Shown here piece by piece: positions 1 through 7,685 of a DNA stretch of 64,000 bases; positions within the stretch are counted from its first letter, which is position 1; the number at the start of each line of letters is the position of its first letter. The stretch comes from an uncultured Eubacterium sp. (GTDB taxonomy: Bacteria > Bacillota > Clostridia > Lachnospirales > CAG-274): assembly GCA_900551755.1 (NCBI GenBank), contig URXK01000006.1:1-64000 (forward strand), read 5' to 3'. The notes under the pieces were generated by a model. The model did not search any database and was not told where the DNA came from. It saw only the letters and a list, made by a program, of their open reading frames with translations. Both the position numbers and the translations under genes were made by a program.

Positions 1-226
1 ATAAGTATAGCTTACAAGGTCTTTATAAACAATAGGATTTTCTGTACCTCTTGTTAATTATACCATATTTTCGATAACTTTGGTACTTTTTCTTTATACT
101 TTTAGAACTTTTTCACTAGTCTTGAACTAACCACACCTTTATCCCATTAACCGTCCCATAATCTTACTCCTTGCTGTCTGTTGCATCTCTTTAATGCTGT
201 TTTCACTTTTATAAATAATAAAAAAA
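1..226. other. Left chromosomal flank, no gene recognised
   Basis: This stretch lies outside the element, downstream of the original queA end. I see no ORF with a ribosome binding site, no tRNA and no clear repeat. A short open frame on the minus strand ends with a stop near 139, but it is under 30 codons and I do not call it. Confidence 0.5.
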
Positions 227-263
227 TATAGCCCCCAAAATACAAGTATTTATGAGGGCTATA
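227..263 (-). terminator. Original queA terminator, displaced to the left junction
   Basis: A long imperfect hairpin with arms around AGCCCTCA and its complement is followed, on the minus strand, by a T-rich run. It closely resembles the hairpin at 50934-50972 downstream of intact queA. It therefore looks like the chromosomal queA terminator, separated from its gene by the insertion. Confidence 0.75.
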
Positions 264-271
264 CAAAAAAA

Positions 272-315
272 TTATTTATTTTTTGATGGTGACATAACAT
301 ACATAGCATCACCAA
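272..315 (-). pseudogene. Displaced 3' end of queA
   Basis: Read on the minus strand this encodes GDAMYVMSPSKNK followed by a stop, matching the end of intact QueA ([13 protein letters not shown]). It is the old gene tail left behind when the element inserted. Upstream of the shared 19 bp the frame runs into element DNA with no QueA similarity. The differences between the two tails indicate that the intact gene now uses an element-borne end. Confidence 0.8.
297..315. repeat. attL direct repeat (19 bp)
   Basis: The 19 bp acatacatagcatcaccaa is identical to 51008-51026. To its left lies chromosomal queA tail, and to its right element DNA. The crossover of the serine recombinase should fall inside these bases. 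Confidence 0.8.
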
Positions 316-424
316 TCCTTGCGGTATAGCATATTAATAGTTTTGCTCCATTTTTTATACTCATAATATTAACACAAAAAACAACAAAATTCAAGTTAAA
401 GAAAAATTTTAGGAGGGCGCTATT

Positions 425-1207
425 ATGAAAAAAATTATTACAACAACTATTTTAACAATGTCATTATTCAATACAGTTTTGGCTGCACCACCAACTGTAA
501 CAATAAAAACATCAAATTCTTATGATGAAACAGTTATTAATAATATTAAAGCTAATAACTCTAATATTAACATAAGCAAATTTAACATAAGTGGACAAGA
601 TGCTTTAGCCAAGTATTTTATACTTAAAAACTCTGAGCCTGACATCTGGTATGCTAGTGATACTGCCAAAGTAGTTCAGCAAGGTGAAAAAGCAAAAACA
701 ATAAAAGTTGAATTTGACTACACCGAAAAAGAGATACTCGCTATGCAGGCATACATTGACGGTATTGTCAAAAATGCAGTTGCTGTTGCTAATACATTTC
801 AAAAAGATTGCGACAAAGCTAAAGCTGTTTATGATTATCTAATTGACAATTATGACTACGACTGGACTTTAAGCAAGCACAAAGAATATGAGATGTTTAA
901 AACAGGGACAGGCGTTTGCACAGCTTACAGCCTTGCTTACAAGGATATTATGCAGGAGCTTAATATTCCTTGCGAAGTGGTCATATCAAGAGAAATATCT
1001 CATCAGTGGAACATTATTCAGATTGATGACGAGTGGTACAATGTTGACCCTTCTTGGGGTGATATTTTTGCAACCGAATCCGAAGATTTCAGATATGACA
1101 ATTTCTTAAAATCTGATGAATACTTTACACTTTTAGGCCATACAGGTGGAACATCAGAGAGCGGTGCTGTTTGTACAAGCAGAAAATATGATGGAGGCGC
1201 ACTATGA
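425..1207 (+). CDS. Secreted transglutaminase-like protein
   Basis: The 260-residue product begins with a signal peptide (Lys-Lys then a hydrophobic run ending near Ala20). A transglutaminase-like fold follows, with a recognisable triad: Cys165 in GVCTAYS, His193 in SHQWN and Asp208 in NVDPSW. Such domains act as cysteine peptidases or cross-linking enzymes. The substrate is unknown, but the signal peptide places it outside the membrane, so cell-surface proteins are plausible. The start follows the strong site AGGAGG. It is the first element gene after attL and overlaps the next gene by 4 bp (ATGA), indicating co-transcription with the partition genes. Confidence 0.75.
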   Translation: MKKIITTTILTMSLFNTVLAAPPTVTIKTSNSYDETVINNIKANNSNINISKFNISGQDALAKYFILKNSEPDIWYASDTAKVVQQGEKAKTIKVEFDYTEKEILAMQAYIDGIVKNAVAVANTFQKDCDKAKAVYDYLIDNYDYDWTLSKHKEYEMFKTGTGVCTAYSLAYKDIMQELNIPCEVVISREISHQWNIIQIDDEWYNVDPSWGDIFATESEDFRYDNFLKSDEYFTLLGHTGGTSESGAVCTSRKYDGGAL

Positions 1208-1743
1208 CAAGAGAACAAGCTATTGAAAAACTTAAGAAAATTAAAGAACTTGCTGAACGAGGTGTCGGCGGAGAAAAAACAAGTGCAATTGAAATATATA
1301 AAAAAATAGTTAAAAAATACAATATTGAAAATATTGAAATTGTAGACACCGTTGAATTAAGGTGGTTTCCATTTAAAACTCCTTTAGAAGAAAAGTTGCT
1401 TATACAAATTTTATATAAAGTAACAGGCGACAGGACATACTGGTTTAAGTGTGATAAACGCAAACATTTAAGAGGTGTTGAGTGTACAGAGTTTGAAGCC
1501 GAAGAAATTAATTTTTATTTTGAAATTTACAGAAAGGCACTCTCAAACCAATTAGAATTATTTATTGAAGCATTCATACGAAGCAATAACATATACCCTG
1601 ATGAAACAACAAGGATTAAAGATAAACAATACGAATTCCCTATTCTTACAGATGAAGAACTTGAAAGAAGTTATTTAATAGCCAAAATGGCAGAGGGTAT
1701 AGAGAAAACTCAAGTACATAAACAAATTGAAACAAACAATTAA
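1204..1743 (+). CDS. DUF2786-like protein
   Basis: The 179-residue product opens with REQAIEKLKKIKELAERG and continues into a helical region ending in KKYNIE. This N-terminal pattern is typical of the DUF2786 family found in phages and mobile elements. No enzyme motif is visible and the function is unknown. The rest is charged and mostly helical. It overlaps the upstream transglutaminase gene by 4 bp and is followed directly by parA, so it sits inside the partition operon. A role in element maintenance is only guessed from position. Confidence 0.55.
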   Translation: MTREQAIEKLKKIKELAERGVGGEKTSAIEIYKKIVKKYNIENIEIVDTVELRWFPFKTPLEEKLLIQILYKVTGDRTYWFKCDKRKHLRGVECTEFEAEEINFYFEIYRKALSNQLELFIEAFIRSNNIYPDETTRIKDKQYEFPILTDEELERSYLIAKMAEGIEKTQVHKQIETNN

Positions 1744-1756
1744 GGAGGAATTAATT

Positions 1757-2536
1757 ATGTGCAAAGTAATAGCAATAGCAAACCAGAAAGGCGGAGTTGG
1801 TAAAACAACTACAACGGTTAATTTAGGTATAGGACTTGTAAGGAAAGGTAAAAAAGTGTTGCTTATTGATGCAGACGCACAAGGTAGTCTGACTGTAAGT
1901 CTTGGTTTTAGTGAGCCTGATAGTCTTAATTATTCACTTGCAAATATCTTTATGGATATAGCAAATGAAGAAGATGTTAATAATAAAGGTATTTTGCATA
2001 ACGCAGAGGGTGTTGACCTTGTACCTGCCAATATAGACTTATCTGCTATGGAAGTAAACCTTATTAATCTTTTTGGTAGAGAACAGTTGCTGAAAACTTA
2101 TATTGATAACTTAAAGTCTTATTATGATTATATAATTATCGACTGTATGCCTAGCTTAGGAATGATAACAATAAATGCTTTGACCGCTGCCGACACAGTG
2201 CTTATACCTGTACAGGCTTCTTACTTGCCTGTTAAAGGCTTACAAGAGTTAATAAAAACCATAGGCAGAGTTAAGCGAAAGCTCAATACTAAGCTTGAAG
2301 TTGAGGGTATATTGGTAACAATGGTTGACAATCGTACTACCTATTCTAAAGAGGTTATTCAACTTCTTAAAAACTCTTACGGTGATACATTACATATTTT
2401 TGATGAAGTTATTCCAAGAAGTATTAAACAGGAAGAAAGCAGCACAGACGGGAAAAGTATTTATGAATATGCCAAAAATAACAAAGTTGCTTTGGCGTAC
2501 AAAAAATTGACCGATGAGATTGAAATTGGGAGGTAA
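1757..2536 (+). CDS. parA: ParA-type partition ATPase
   Basis: The start is the ATG at 1757, preceded by AAGGAGG; an upstream in-frame ATG lies inside the previous gene. The 259-residue product has the deviant Walker A box KGGVGKTT at residues 11-18, a Walker B-like segment YIIIDCMPSLG and the typical Soj/ParA length. ParA ATPases form dynamic patches on DNA and move ParB-bound cargo. The stop overlaps the parB start (TAATG), so the pair is translationally coupled. In an ICE this pair would stabilise the excised circular form or a replicating copy. Confidence 0.93.
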   Translation: MCKVIAIANQKGGVGKTTTTVNLGIGLVRKGKKVLLIDADAQGSLTVSLGFSEPDSLNYSLANIFMDIANEEDVNNKGILHNAEGVDLVPANIDLSAMEVNLINLFGREQLLKTYIDNLKSYYDYIIIDCMPSLGMITINALTAADTVLIPVQASYLPVKGLQELIKTIGRVKRKLNTKLEVEGILVTMVDNRTTYSKEVIQLLKNSYGDTLHIFDEVIPRSIKQEESSTDGKSIYEYAKNNKVALAYKKLTDEIEIGR

Positions 2537-3411
2537 TGACAATGGGAGTAGCAAGCAAGATTAATTTTGGTACTATTGACAATTTATTCGGTACAGATAC
2601 CGAAAATATTGTAATGTTGCAGATTTCACAGCTAAAGGAATTTGAAAATCATCCTTTCAAAGTCTTAGAAAATAAAGATATGGATGAACTAGTTTCTTCT
2701 ATTAAAAAAAAGGGAATTATCTCACCTATAATCGTAAGAGAAAAAAACAGTAGCTATGAAATTATTTCAGGACACAGAAGGACATATGCTTGCCAGCTCG
2801 CAGGTATAAAAGAAATCCCTGCCATTATAAAAGAAATGTCCGATGATGAAGCTGCTGTAGCTATGGTAGACAGTAATTTAGCGAGAGAAGTCATCTTACC
2901 ATCTGAAAAAGCATTCTCATATAAGATGAAATTTGATGCTCTTAATCATCAAGGGAAAAAGGGTTCAAAAACAAATGATGATATTGGCAAGGAACTTGGA
3001 GACAGTGGTAGGCAGGTACAAAGATATATAAGACTTACAAGTTTAATTCCTGAAATGTTAGACTTGGTTGATATTAAAAAAATGCCTATTAATGTTGGCG
3101 TCGAATTATCATACATTACAAAAGAAAAGCAGAAACTTATTTACAGAGTAATTGACAGAATTGGAGTTATACCATCAATATCACAGGCAAAACAACTTAG
3201 GCAAAACAATGAGAATGAAATTAAAGACAATGCCTCATATATTAACGCAGTATATCTAGAATATATGCTTACAGAAAAACAGAAGGTAAAAAGTTATAAT
3301 ATAAAACTTGACGGTAATTATATTAATAAATATTTTCCTGATAAAGATAAAAACGAAATTAAAGAAATATTGCAAAAGATACTTGATGAATATTTTAAAG
3401 GAGTTGAATAA
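2536..3411 (+). CDS. parB: ParB-type partition protein
   Basis: The 291-residue product has an N-terminal ParB/Srx domain with the nucleotide-binding motif GHRR at residues 79-82. A helix-turn-helix region follows around 140-165 (DDIGKELGDSGRQVQRYIRL), then a C-terminal dimerisation-like region. ParB binds centromere-like parS sites and spreads along DNA as a CTP-dependent clamp. No copy of the common chromosomal parS was seen near the gene. The seven GACAASTTGTC palindromes elsewhere in the element are a candidate target, which is inference only. The gene overlaps parA and precedes the ASCH-like gene by 6 bp. Confidence 0.9.
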   Translation: MTMGVASKINFGTIDNLFGTDTENIVMLQISQLKEFENHPFKVLENKDMDELVSSIKKKGIISPIIVREKNSSYEIISGHRRTYACQLAGIKEIPAIIKEMSDDEAAVAMVDSNLAREVILPSEKAFSYKMKFDALNHQGKKGSKTNDDIGKELGDSGRQVQRYIRLTSLIPEMLDLVDIKKMPINVGVELSYITKEKQKLIYRVIDRIGVIPSISQAKQLRQNNENEIKDNASYINAVYLEYMLTEKQKVKSYNIKLDGNYINKYFPDKDKNEIKEILQKILDEYFKGVE

Positions 3412-3417
3412 TAATAA

Positions 3418-3948
3418 ATGGACATTATGATAAGCATAAACCCACCATATACAAAAATGATTTTAAGTGGATATAAACCCGTTGAATATCGAAAGAAAAT
3501 TTTAAAAAATATCAAACCATTAGATAAGGTATATATATACGAAACCAAAAATCATAATGGGCAAGGAAAAGTTGTAGGCTCAGCAGTAATATATGATATT
3601 TATAAATTATATTATGGTAAGTCCGTTAATGATAATAGACTAACACCAATTGTTCTGGAGAGATTTCATCATATAAAAAATTTATATTACAATTATTGTA
3701 ATATAAAAAGCTATAAACCAAATAACAACGAGGGGTGGTTTAAGTCTAAAAAATTTTTAAAATATCAGCAAGAAATAGGATTATTTGATGCTAACGGAGA
3801 GCTAAAAGTTAATTATGCTATCCATTTTGCATATATTAAAAAATACGATGAACCTTTAGATATATCAAATTTTATCTGTCCTACTTCTGGAAATAATCTT
3901 AAACAACCTCCACAGAATATGTGTTATATAGAATTGGAGGAGATGTAA
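3418..3948 (+). CDS. ASCH/PUA-like domain protein
   Basis: The 176-residue product starts with the pattern ISINPPYTKMILSGYKPVEYR, then short basic and aromatic strands. This resembles the ASCH (PUA-like) proteins common on phages and mobile elements, where a Lys/Glu-rich first strand forms a pocket for a modified base or RNA. The substrate is unknown. Two starts are possible: ATG 3418 or the in-frame ATG at 3427. AAAGGAG upstream is distant from both. It sits between parB and the peptidase gene with spacers of under 10 bp, so it belongs to the same operon. Confidence 0.6.
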   Translation: MDIMISINPPYTKMILSGYKPVEYRKKILKNIKPLDKVYIYETKNHNGQGKVVGSAVIYDIYKLYYGKSVNDNRLTPIVLERFHHIKNLYYNYCNIKSYKPNNNEGWFKSKKFLKYQQEIGLFDANGELKVNYAIHFAYIKKYDEPLDISNFICPTSGNNLKQPPQNMCYIELEEM

Positions 3949-3951
3949 CGA

Positions 3952-4740
3952 ATGGAAAAGATAAATCTTGGAATGGACGAAATGTACCCAGTAATTAAGA
4001 TTATGCTTGAAAATGGAGGCACAGTCAACTTTAATCCAAGAGGTACAAGTATGCTCCCAACTATTCACAATGACGGCGACAGAGTTATTTTAAAAAAGCC
4101 CGACGGTAGGTTACAAAGACTTGACATTGCACTTTTCCAAAGAGGAAATGGTCAATTTGTTTTACACAGGGTTGTTAAAGTTAATGAAAATGATTATTTA
4201 TTTTTGGGTGACAATCAAACCAATCCTGAACAAATAAATGTTGAAGCTGTTATTGGAAAAGTAGTTGAAATTATTAGAAATGGTAAACATATAAATGTTG
4301 AAAATAAATTTTATAAAGCATATTCGGTTCTCTGGTATTGTCTGTTACCTTTAAGAAAATTTATAAGTCCAATTAAGAAAGCTAGGAAAATTTTATTTCC
4401 AACAAAGGCAGAAATAATAAATAAAGCTACAGCCGTGGCAGATGATATTATGAATTTCGACTATAAGTCCGTAAATTTTAGAGCGGAAAAAATTTTCTAT
4501 CAAGCGGTAACAGCATATATATTACAGAATAAGCGTTTTAAACGCAATTTAACTTATATGGCTAAATTGATTTATTTTGAAGTTTTTTTACATAGTAAGG
4601 AAAGAAATATATTTACTAATCTACAACAGGAAATTGTAACTAACTACTATAACAACTTTGTTATACTTGCCGGAAGTCAATACAATGAAATAATTAACAA
4701 TTGTTATAAGAGGTTAGTTGAATACCAGGAAAAAAAATAA
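3952..4740 (+). CDS. S24/S26-type signal peptidase-like protein
   Basis: Residues 24-100 match the S26 peptidase core. Ser33 lies in GTSMLPT, a His72 lies in VLHRVV where SipW/ER-type peptidases place their general base, and LGDN is at 86-89. The protein lacks the usual N-terminal membrane anchor; only a short hydrophobic stretch follows near residues 120-135. The C-terminal 130 residues are helical and unrecognised. The Ser-His arrangement favours a SipW-like rather than the Ser-Lys bacterial type. The transglutaminase-like protein is one possible client because it shares the operon. That link is inferred. Confidence 0.65.
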   Translation: MEKINLGMDEMYPVIKIMLENGGTVNFNPRGTSMLPTIHNDGDRVILKKPDGRLQRLDIALFQRGNGQFVLHRVVKVNENDYLFLGDNQTNPEQINVEAVIGKVVEIIRNGKHINVENKFYKAYSVLWYCLLPLRKFISPIKKARKILFPTKAEIINKATAVADDIMNFDYKSVNFRAEKIFYQAVTAYILQNKRFKRNLTYMAKLIYFEVFLHSKERNIFTNLQQEIVTNYYNNFVILAGSQYNEIINNCYKRLVEYQEKK

Positions 4741-4753
4741 GGAGAACAAGATT

Positions 4754-5251
4754 ATGGAAAAAGAAAAAATTATAAATGGCGAACTTCACATTTATTGTGA
4801 ATCAGACGGAGAATATTATCCAAAACACAAAACAGAAAACGGTGTGCAAATGGAACTTGACGAAAAATATTTTGTATATGTCCTGAGCGGTGATTCAATT
4901 GATAAAAGTATAGCACGAAATAAAGTTGACCCATACTTAGATGAATTTTATTCAGAAAATTTTGAAGAGCAGGAATATCACTTTTATAAAAGAGCGAGAG
5001 AAAAATTTTTAAAAGAAGAAAAGCCTATATTATATCGTGATTTAAAAGACGAACAATTTTTAAACACGCATTTAAATGACGTAGAAGCCCAAGCAACTAA
5101 ATTAGAAAAAAAATTAATAGAGCAATATTCTGTGAGAGAAAATCTGACAGAAAATTTAAAACGTGAAAATATGCTGCTTTGGATACAGCGTTACAACTCG
5201 ATAAAAATAAGGGCAAAAGAGGTAGTTTTGGAAACATATATTTACGTATAA
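4754..5251 (+). CDS. TnpV-family transposon-encoded protein
   Basis: The chosen ATG at 4754 follows AAGGAG; an in-frame ATG upstream lies inside the peptidase gene. The C-terminal half (YKRAREKFLKEEKPILYRDL, then helices ending near the C-terminus with RYNSIKIRAKEVVLETYIY) matches the TnpV family often found on Firmicute mobile elements. The function is unknown. The N-terminal 60 residues are an acidic extension. It is the last gene before the candidate oriT and may end the left operon. Confidence 0.6.
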   Translation: MEKEKIINGELHIYCESDGEYYPKHKTENGVQMELDEKYFVYVLSGDSIDKSIARNKVDPYLDEFYSENFEEQEYHFYKRAREKFLKEEKPILYRDLKDEQFLNTHLNDVEAQATKLEKKLIEQYSVRENLTENLKRENMLLWIQRYNSIKIRAKEVVLETYIYV

Positions 5252-5292
5252 TTTACAAAAATCACGATTTTCAAAACAGCCCAAAAGTCGCA

Positions 5293-5432
5293 TAGTGAGG
5301 AGCGTTCCGCTCCTCACTAAAATTTAAGAAACTAGCAAGCAGTCTATGTGGCTACCCATTTTGGCTACCCACATAGATTTATGCGAAAAATTAAAAATTT
5401 TATCGCATAAATAATCAGGGGATACCTCCCCT
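5293..5432. other. Candidate origin of transfer (oriT)
   Basis: The 212-bp gap upstream of the mobilization genes holds four stacked inverted repeats: 12-bp arms at 5293-5319 (3-nt loop), 9-bp arms at 5343-5377, 10-bp arms at 5377-5412 and a 6-bp hairpin at 5417-5432. Inside the second there is a direct repeat of GGCTACCCA. Dense dyads directly upstream of the relaxase genes are the usual arrangement of oriT. The nick site cannot be placed by eye. Confidence 0.6.
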
Positions 5433-5463
5433 ATAACCCCAATGATGAAAGGAGCGTACCGTA

Positions 5464-5826
5464 ATGAATAACAATAGAAAAAGGACAAATGAAATTTTAT
5501 TCAGAACAACTCCATATATTTATGACGTTTTAAAAAATAAAATTCAAGAAAACAAAACAACTCAACAAGAATATTTTACAAAGATAATTATGAATAATGT
5601 GAAATATATAGACACCGAACATCGTACAGAAATGAAAAGAATAAATCGTGAGTTGAATTATATCGGCAAAAAAATAAACAATGTTTCTTCAAAAATGATT
5701 AATGAGAACATATACGAAAGCGACGTTAATTTTATATTAAATTCAATCGACAAAGTAAAAGAACTTCAAGAAAATTTAGAAAAAAATTTAAAGGAGTATT
5801 TTTCAAGTGAGGCTGACAATGGATAA
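5464..5826 (+). CDS. Small mobilization (relaxosome accessory) protein
   Basis: This 120-residue basic protein starts after GAAAGGAG. Its N-terminus (RTNEILFRTTPYIYDVLKNK) resembles ribbon-helix-helix type MobC/accessory proteins, and the rest is predicted helical. It lies immediately downstream of the candidate oriT and upstream of a second small protein and the relaxase. Such proteins bind oriT and help the relaxase load. Assignment rests on context and general composition; no diagnostic residue is visible. It overlaps the next gene by a few bases. Confidence 0.6.
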   Translation: MNNNRKRTNEILFRTTPYIYDVLKNKIQENKTTQQEYFTKIIMNNVKYIDTEHRTEMKRINRELNYIGKKINNVSSKMINENIYESDVNFILNSIDKVKELQENLEKNLKEYFSSEADNG

Positions 5827-6196
5827 CAACGAAAGCAATTTAAAAAAAGCAAAACGGAAATCGAATTTTCAAATACACTTTCGTTTAAACGACATTGAAA
5901 ATAAAATTTTAAATGACAAGTTAAAACTAACCAACTTAACAAAAAAAGAATTTTTGGAGAGGGCAATATTTTATGATTTTGTTTGGTACACAAAAAATGA
6001 AAGAGATTTTTTGACAACCATAAATGATACAAGCTATCAAATATCAATGATATGCAGAAACTTAAAAATGATATGTAAGTCACTTGATGAAGTTTTGTGG
6101 GACGAATCAGAAACAGACAAAATAAAATTAGGAATAAAAGAAATAGAAAATGAACACATCAAATATGTGAGTAATATTAAGATTGATGAATTATAA
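5819..6196 (+). CDS. MobC-like mobilization protein
   Basis: The product is about 125 residues. It opens with a basic segment, then an RHH-like stretch (FQIHFRLNDIENKILNDKL) and LTKKEFLERAIF, a pattern seen in MobC-type relaxosome proteins. An upstream in-frame GTG at 5807 is an alternative start; I favour ATG 5819, preceded by GAGG. It overlaps the preceding gene's stop and is followed 30 bp later by the relaxase, so the three form one mobilization operon. It probably binds oriT and guides the relaxase. Confidence 0.65.
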   Translation: MDNNESNLKKAKRKSNFQIHFRLNDIENKILNDKLKLTNLTKKEFLERAIFYDFVWYTKNERDFLTTINDTSYQISMICRNLKMICKSLDEVLWDESETDKIKLGIKEIENEHIKYVSNIKIDEL

Positions 6197-6226
6197 GCTC
6201 TGAAATAGAAATAATGAGGTGACATT

Positions 6227-7615
6227 ATGGCAATAACAAAAATTCATACGATTTCTTCAACGCTGCAAAAAGCAATTGATTACATATGCAACCCCGAAAA
6301 GACTGACGGCACTTTGCTCGTAAGTTCGTTTATGTGCAATTCCGAAACAGCACAAAAGGATTTTATGAGAGTGCTGAAAATGAACGCTACCGGAAAAGGT
6401 AAAACCAAAAGCAAGCAAAATTTTTACAAGATGTTAAACGGAGTGAAAGCAAATCACCTTATACAATCATTTGCTCCCGGTGAAGTAACCGAAGATGAGG
6501 CTCATCGAATAGGCGAGGAATTAGCAAAAAGACTTTTAGGCAATAAATATCAATATGTTATTGCAACACACACTGACAAAAATCATATACATAACCACAT
6601 TATATTTTGTGATGTAGATATGGTTGAATATAAGAGATTTAACAAAACTTACTGGGATATAAGAAACATAAATGATGAAATATGTGCAGAACACGGACTG
6701 TCAATAATAGACAGAACCAACCGCAGAGGCAAGAGCTACATTGAATGGCTTGCCACAAGTAAAAATAAATCTTGGAAAGCTGAAATTAAAAATGATATTG
6801 ATTTCGCAATAAAAAATTCTGCATCTTGGAATGACTTTATACAAGTTATGAAATTAAGAGGATATATAATTGACAACTCTCACAAACACATCAAATTTAA
6901 AAACACTAATATCAAAAATAAAAAAGGTGAAAATTGGTGGGTTCGTGGTAAAACTTTAGGAGCTGACTACACAGAAGATGCTATCAATTCAAGATTAAGA
7001 AGTAAGAGTATATCTCTCAAATCAAACCGTATGATTAATACCAACGAAGGAAAATACGCTGATAATTATTATCTCAAGAGATGGGCAAAAATACAGAACC
7101 TTAAACTTGCCGCAGAAATGCTAAACACATTAAACGATATGGGCTATTCATCTGTTCAAGCCGCTCAAGACAAAATTAACAGCTTAAATAAAAGCATTAA
7201 TCCTATTGAAGATAAAATAAATTCAATCGAAAAAGAAAATATAATGTTAAGCGAAATTATAAACGCACACAATATCTACAACGAAAATAAAACTTACTAT
7301 ATAAAGTATGAAAACGCTAAAGACAAAGAACAGTATTTAGAAAAGTACGAGGATAAAATAAATAGCTTTATTGCAGCAGGAGAAACATTAATAAAATACA
7401 ATGTACCTGTAAACTATGATATACAAGACTACATCAATAACTTAAATGATAACAACAAAACTCTTGAATATTATCGTCATAAGATAAGCAATAGCCTGAG
7501 CGAAAGATCCGAAATACAGAACATATTAAACAACTTGGATACATACATCAATAGCGACACCGTTAATAGAGAACAAAGAGCAGACAAAGGCAAAGATAAC
7601 GGCATTGATTTATAA
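6227..7615 (+). CDS. MobA/MobL-type relaxase (MOBP-like)
   Basis: The 462-residue protein begins with AITKIHTISSTLQKAIDYI and carries the three-His metal motif THTDKNHIHNH at residues 114-124. Both are hallmarks of relaxase/mobilization nuclease domains. The likely nucleophile is Tyr19 or a neighbouring Tyr. The domain ends near residue 170, and a long helical, coiled-coil-like tail runs to a basic C-terminus. It nicks oriT and pilots the strand through the secretion channel. GAGGTGACATT sets the start. It lacks the AHN-type C-terminal tag seen on other element proteins. Confidence 0.88.
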   Translation: MAITKIHTISSTLQKAIDYICNPEKTDGTLLVSSFMCNSETAQKDFMRVLKMNATGKGKTKSKQNFYKMLNGVKANHLIQSFAPGEVTEDEAHRIGEELAKRLLGNKYQYVIATHTDKNHIHNHIIFCDVDMVEYKRFNKTYWDIRNINDEICAEHGLSIIDRTNRRGKSYIEWLATSKNKSWKAEIKNDIDFAIKNSASWNDFIQVMKLRGYIIDNSHKHIKFKNTNIKNKKGENWWVRGKTLGADYTEDAINSRLRSKSISLKSNRMINTNEGKYADNYYLKRWAKIQNLKLAAEMLNTLNDMGYSSVQAAQDKINSLNKSINPIEDKINSIEKENIMLSEIINAHNIYNENKTYYIKYENAKDKEQYLEKYEDKINSFIAAGETLIKYNVPVNYDIQDYINNLNDNNKTLEYYRHKISNSLSERSEIQNILNNLDTYINSDTVNREQRADKGKDNGIDL

Positions 7616-7627
7616 ATTAAATTTTGC

Positions 7628-7664
7628 AATATTCGGTGTGATATACTCAATCACACCGAATATT
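7628..7664. terminator. Bidirectional terminator between converging blocks
   Basis: A perfect 15-bp stem (AATATTCGGTGTGAT and its complement, 7-nt loop) is flanked by T-rich sequence on both sides. It separates the relaxase gene from the converging minus-strand transfer operon. Confidence 0.85.
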
Positions 7665-7685
7665 TTATTTTATACCTTGTTTTTA

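Noticed and set aside
139..226. Short minus-strand ORF fragment in the left flank
   Set aside because: Under 30 codons, no start or binding site, and no recognisable family.
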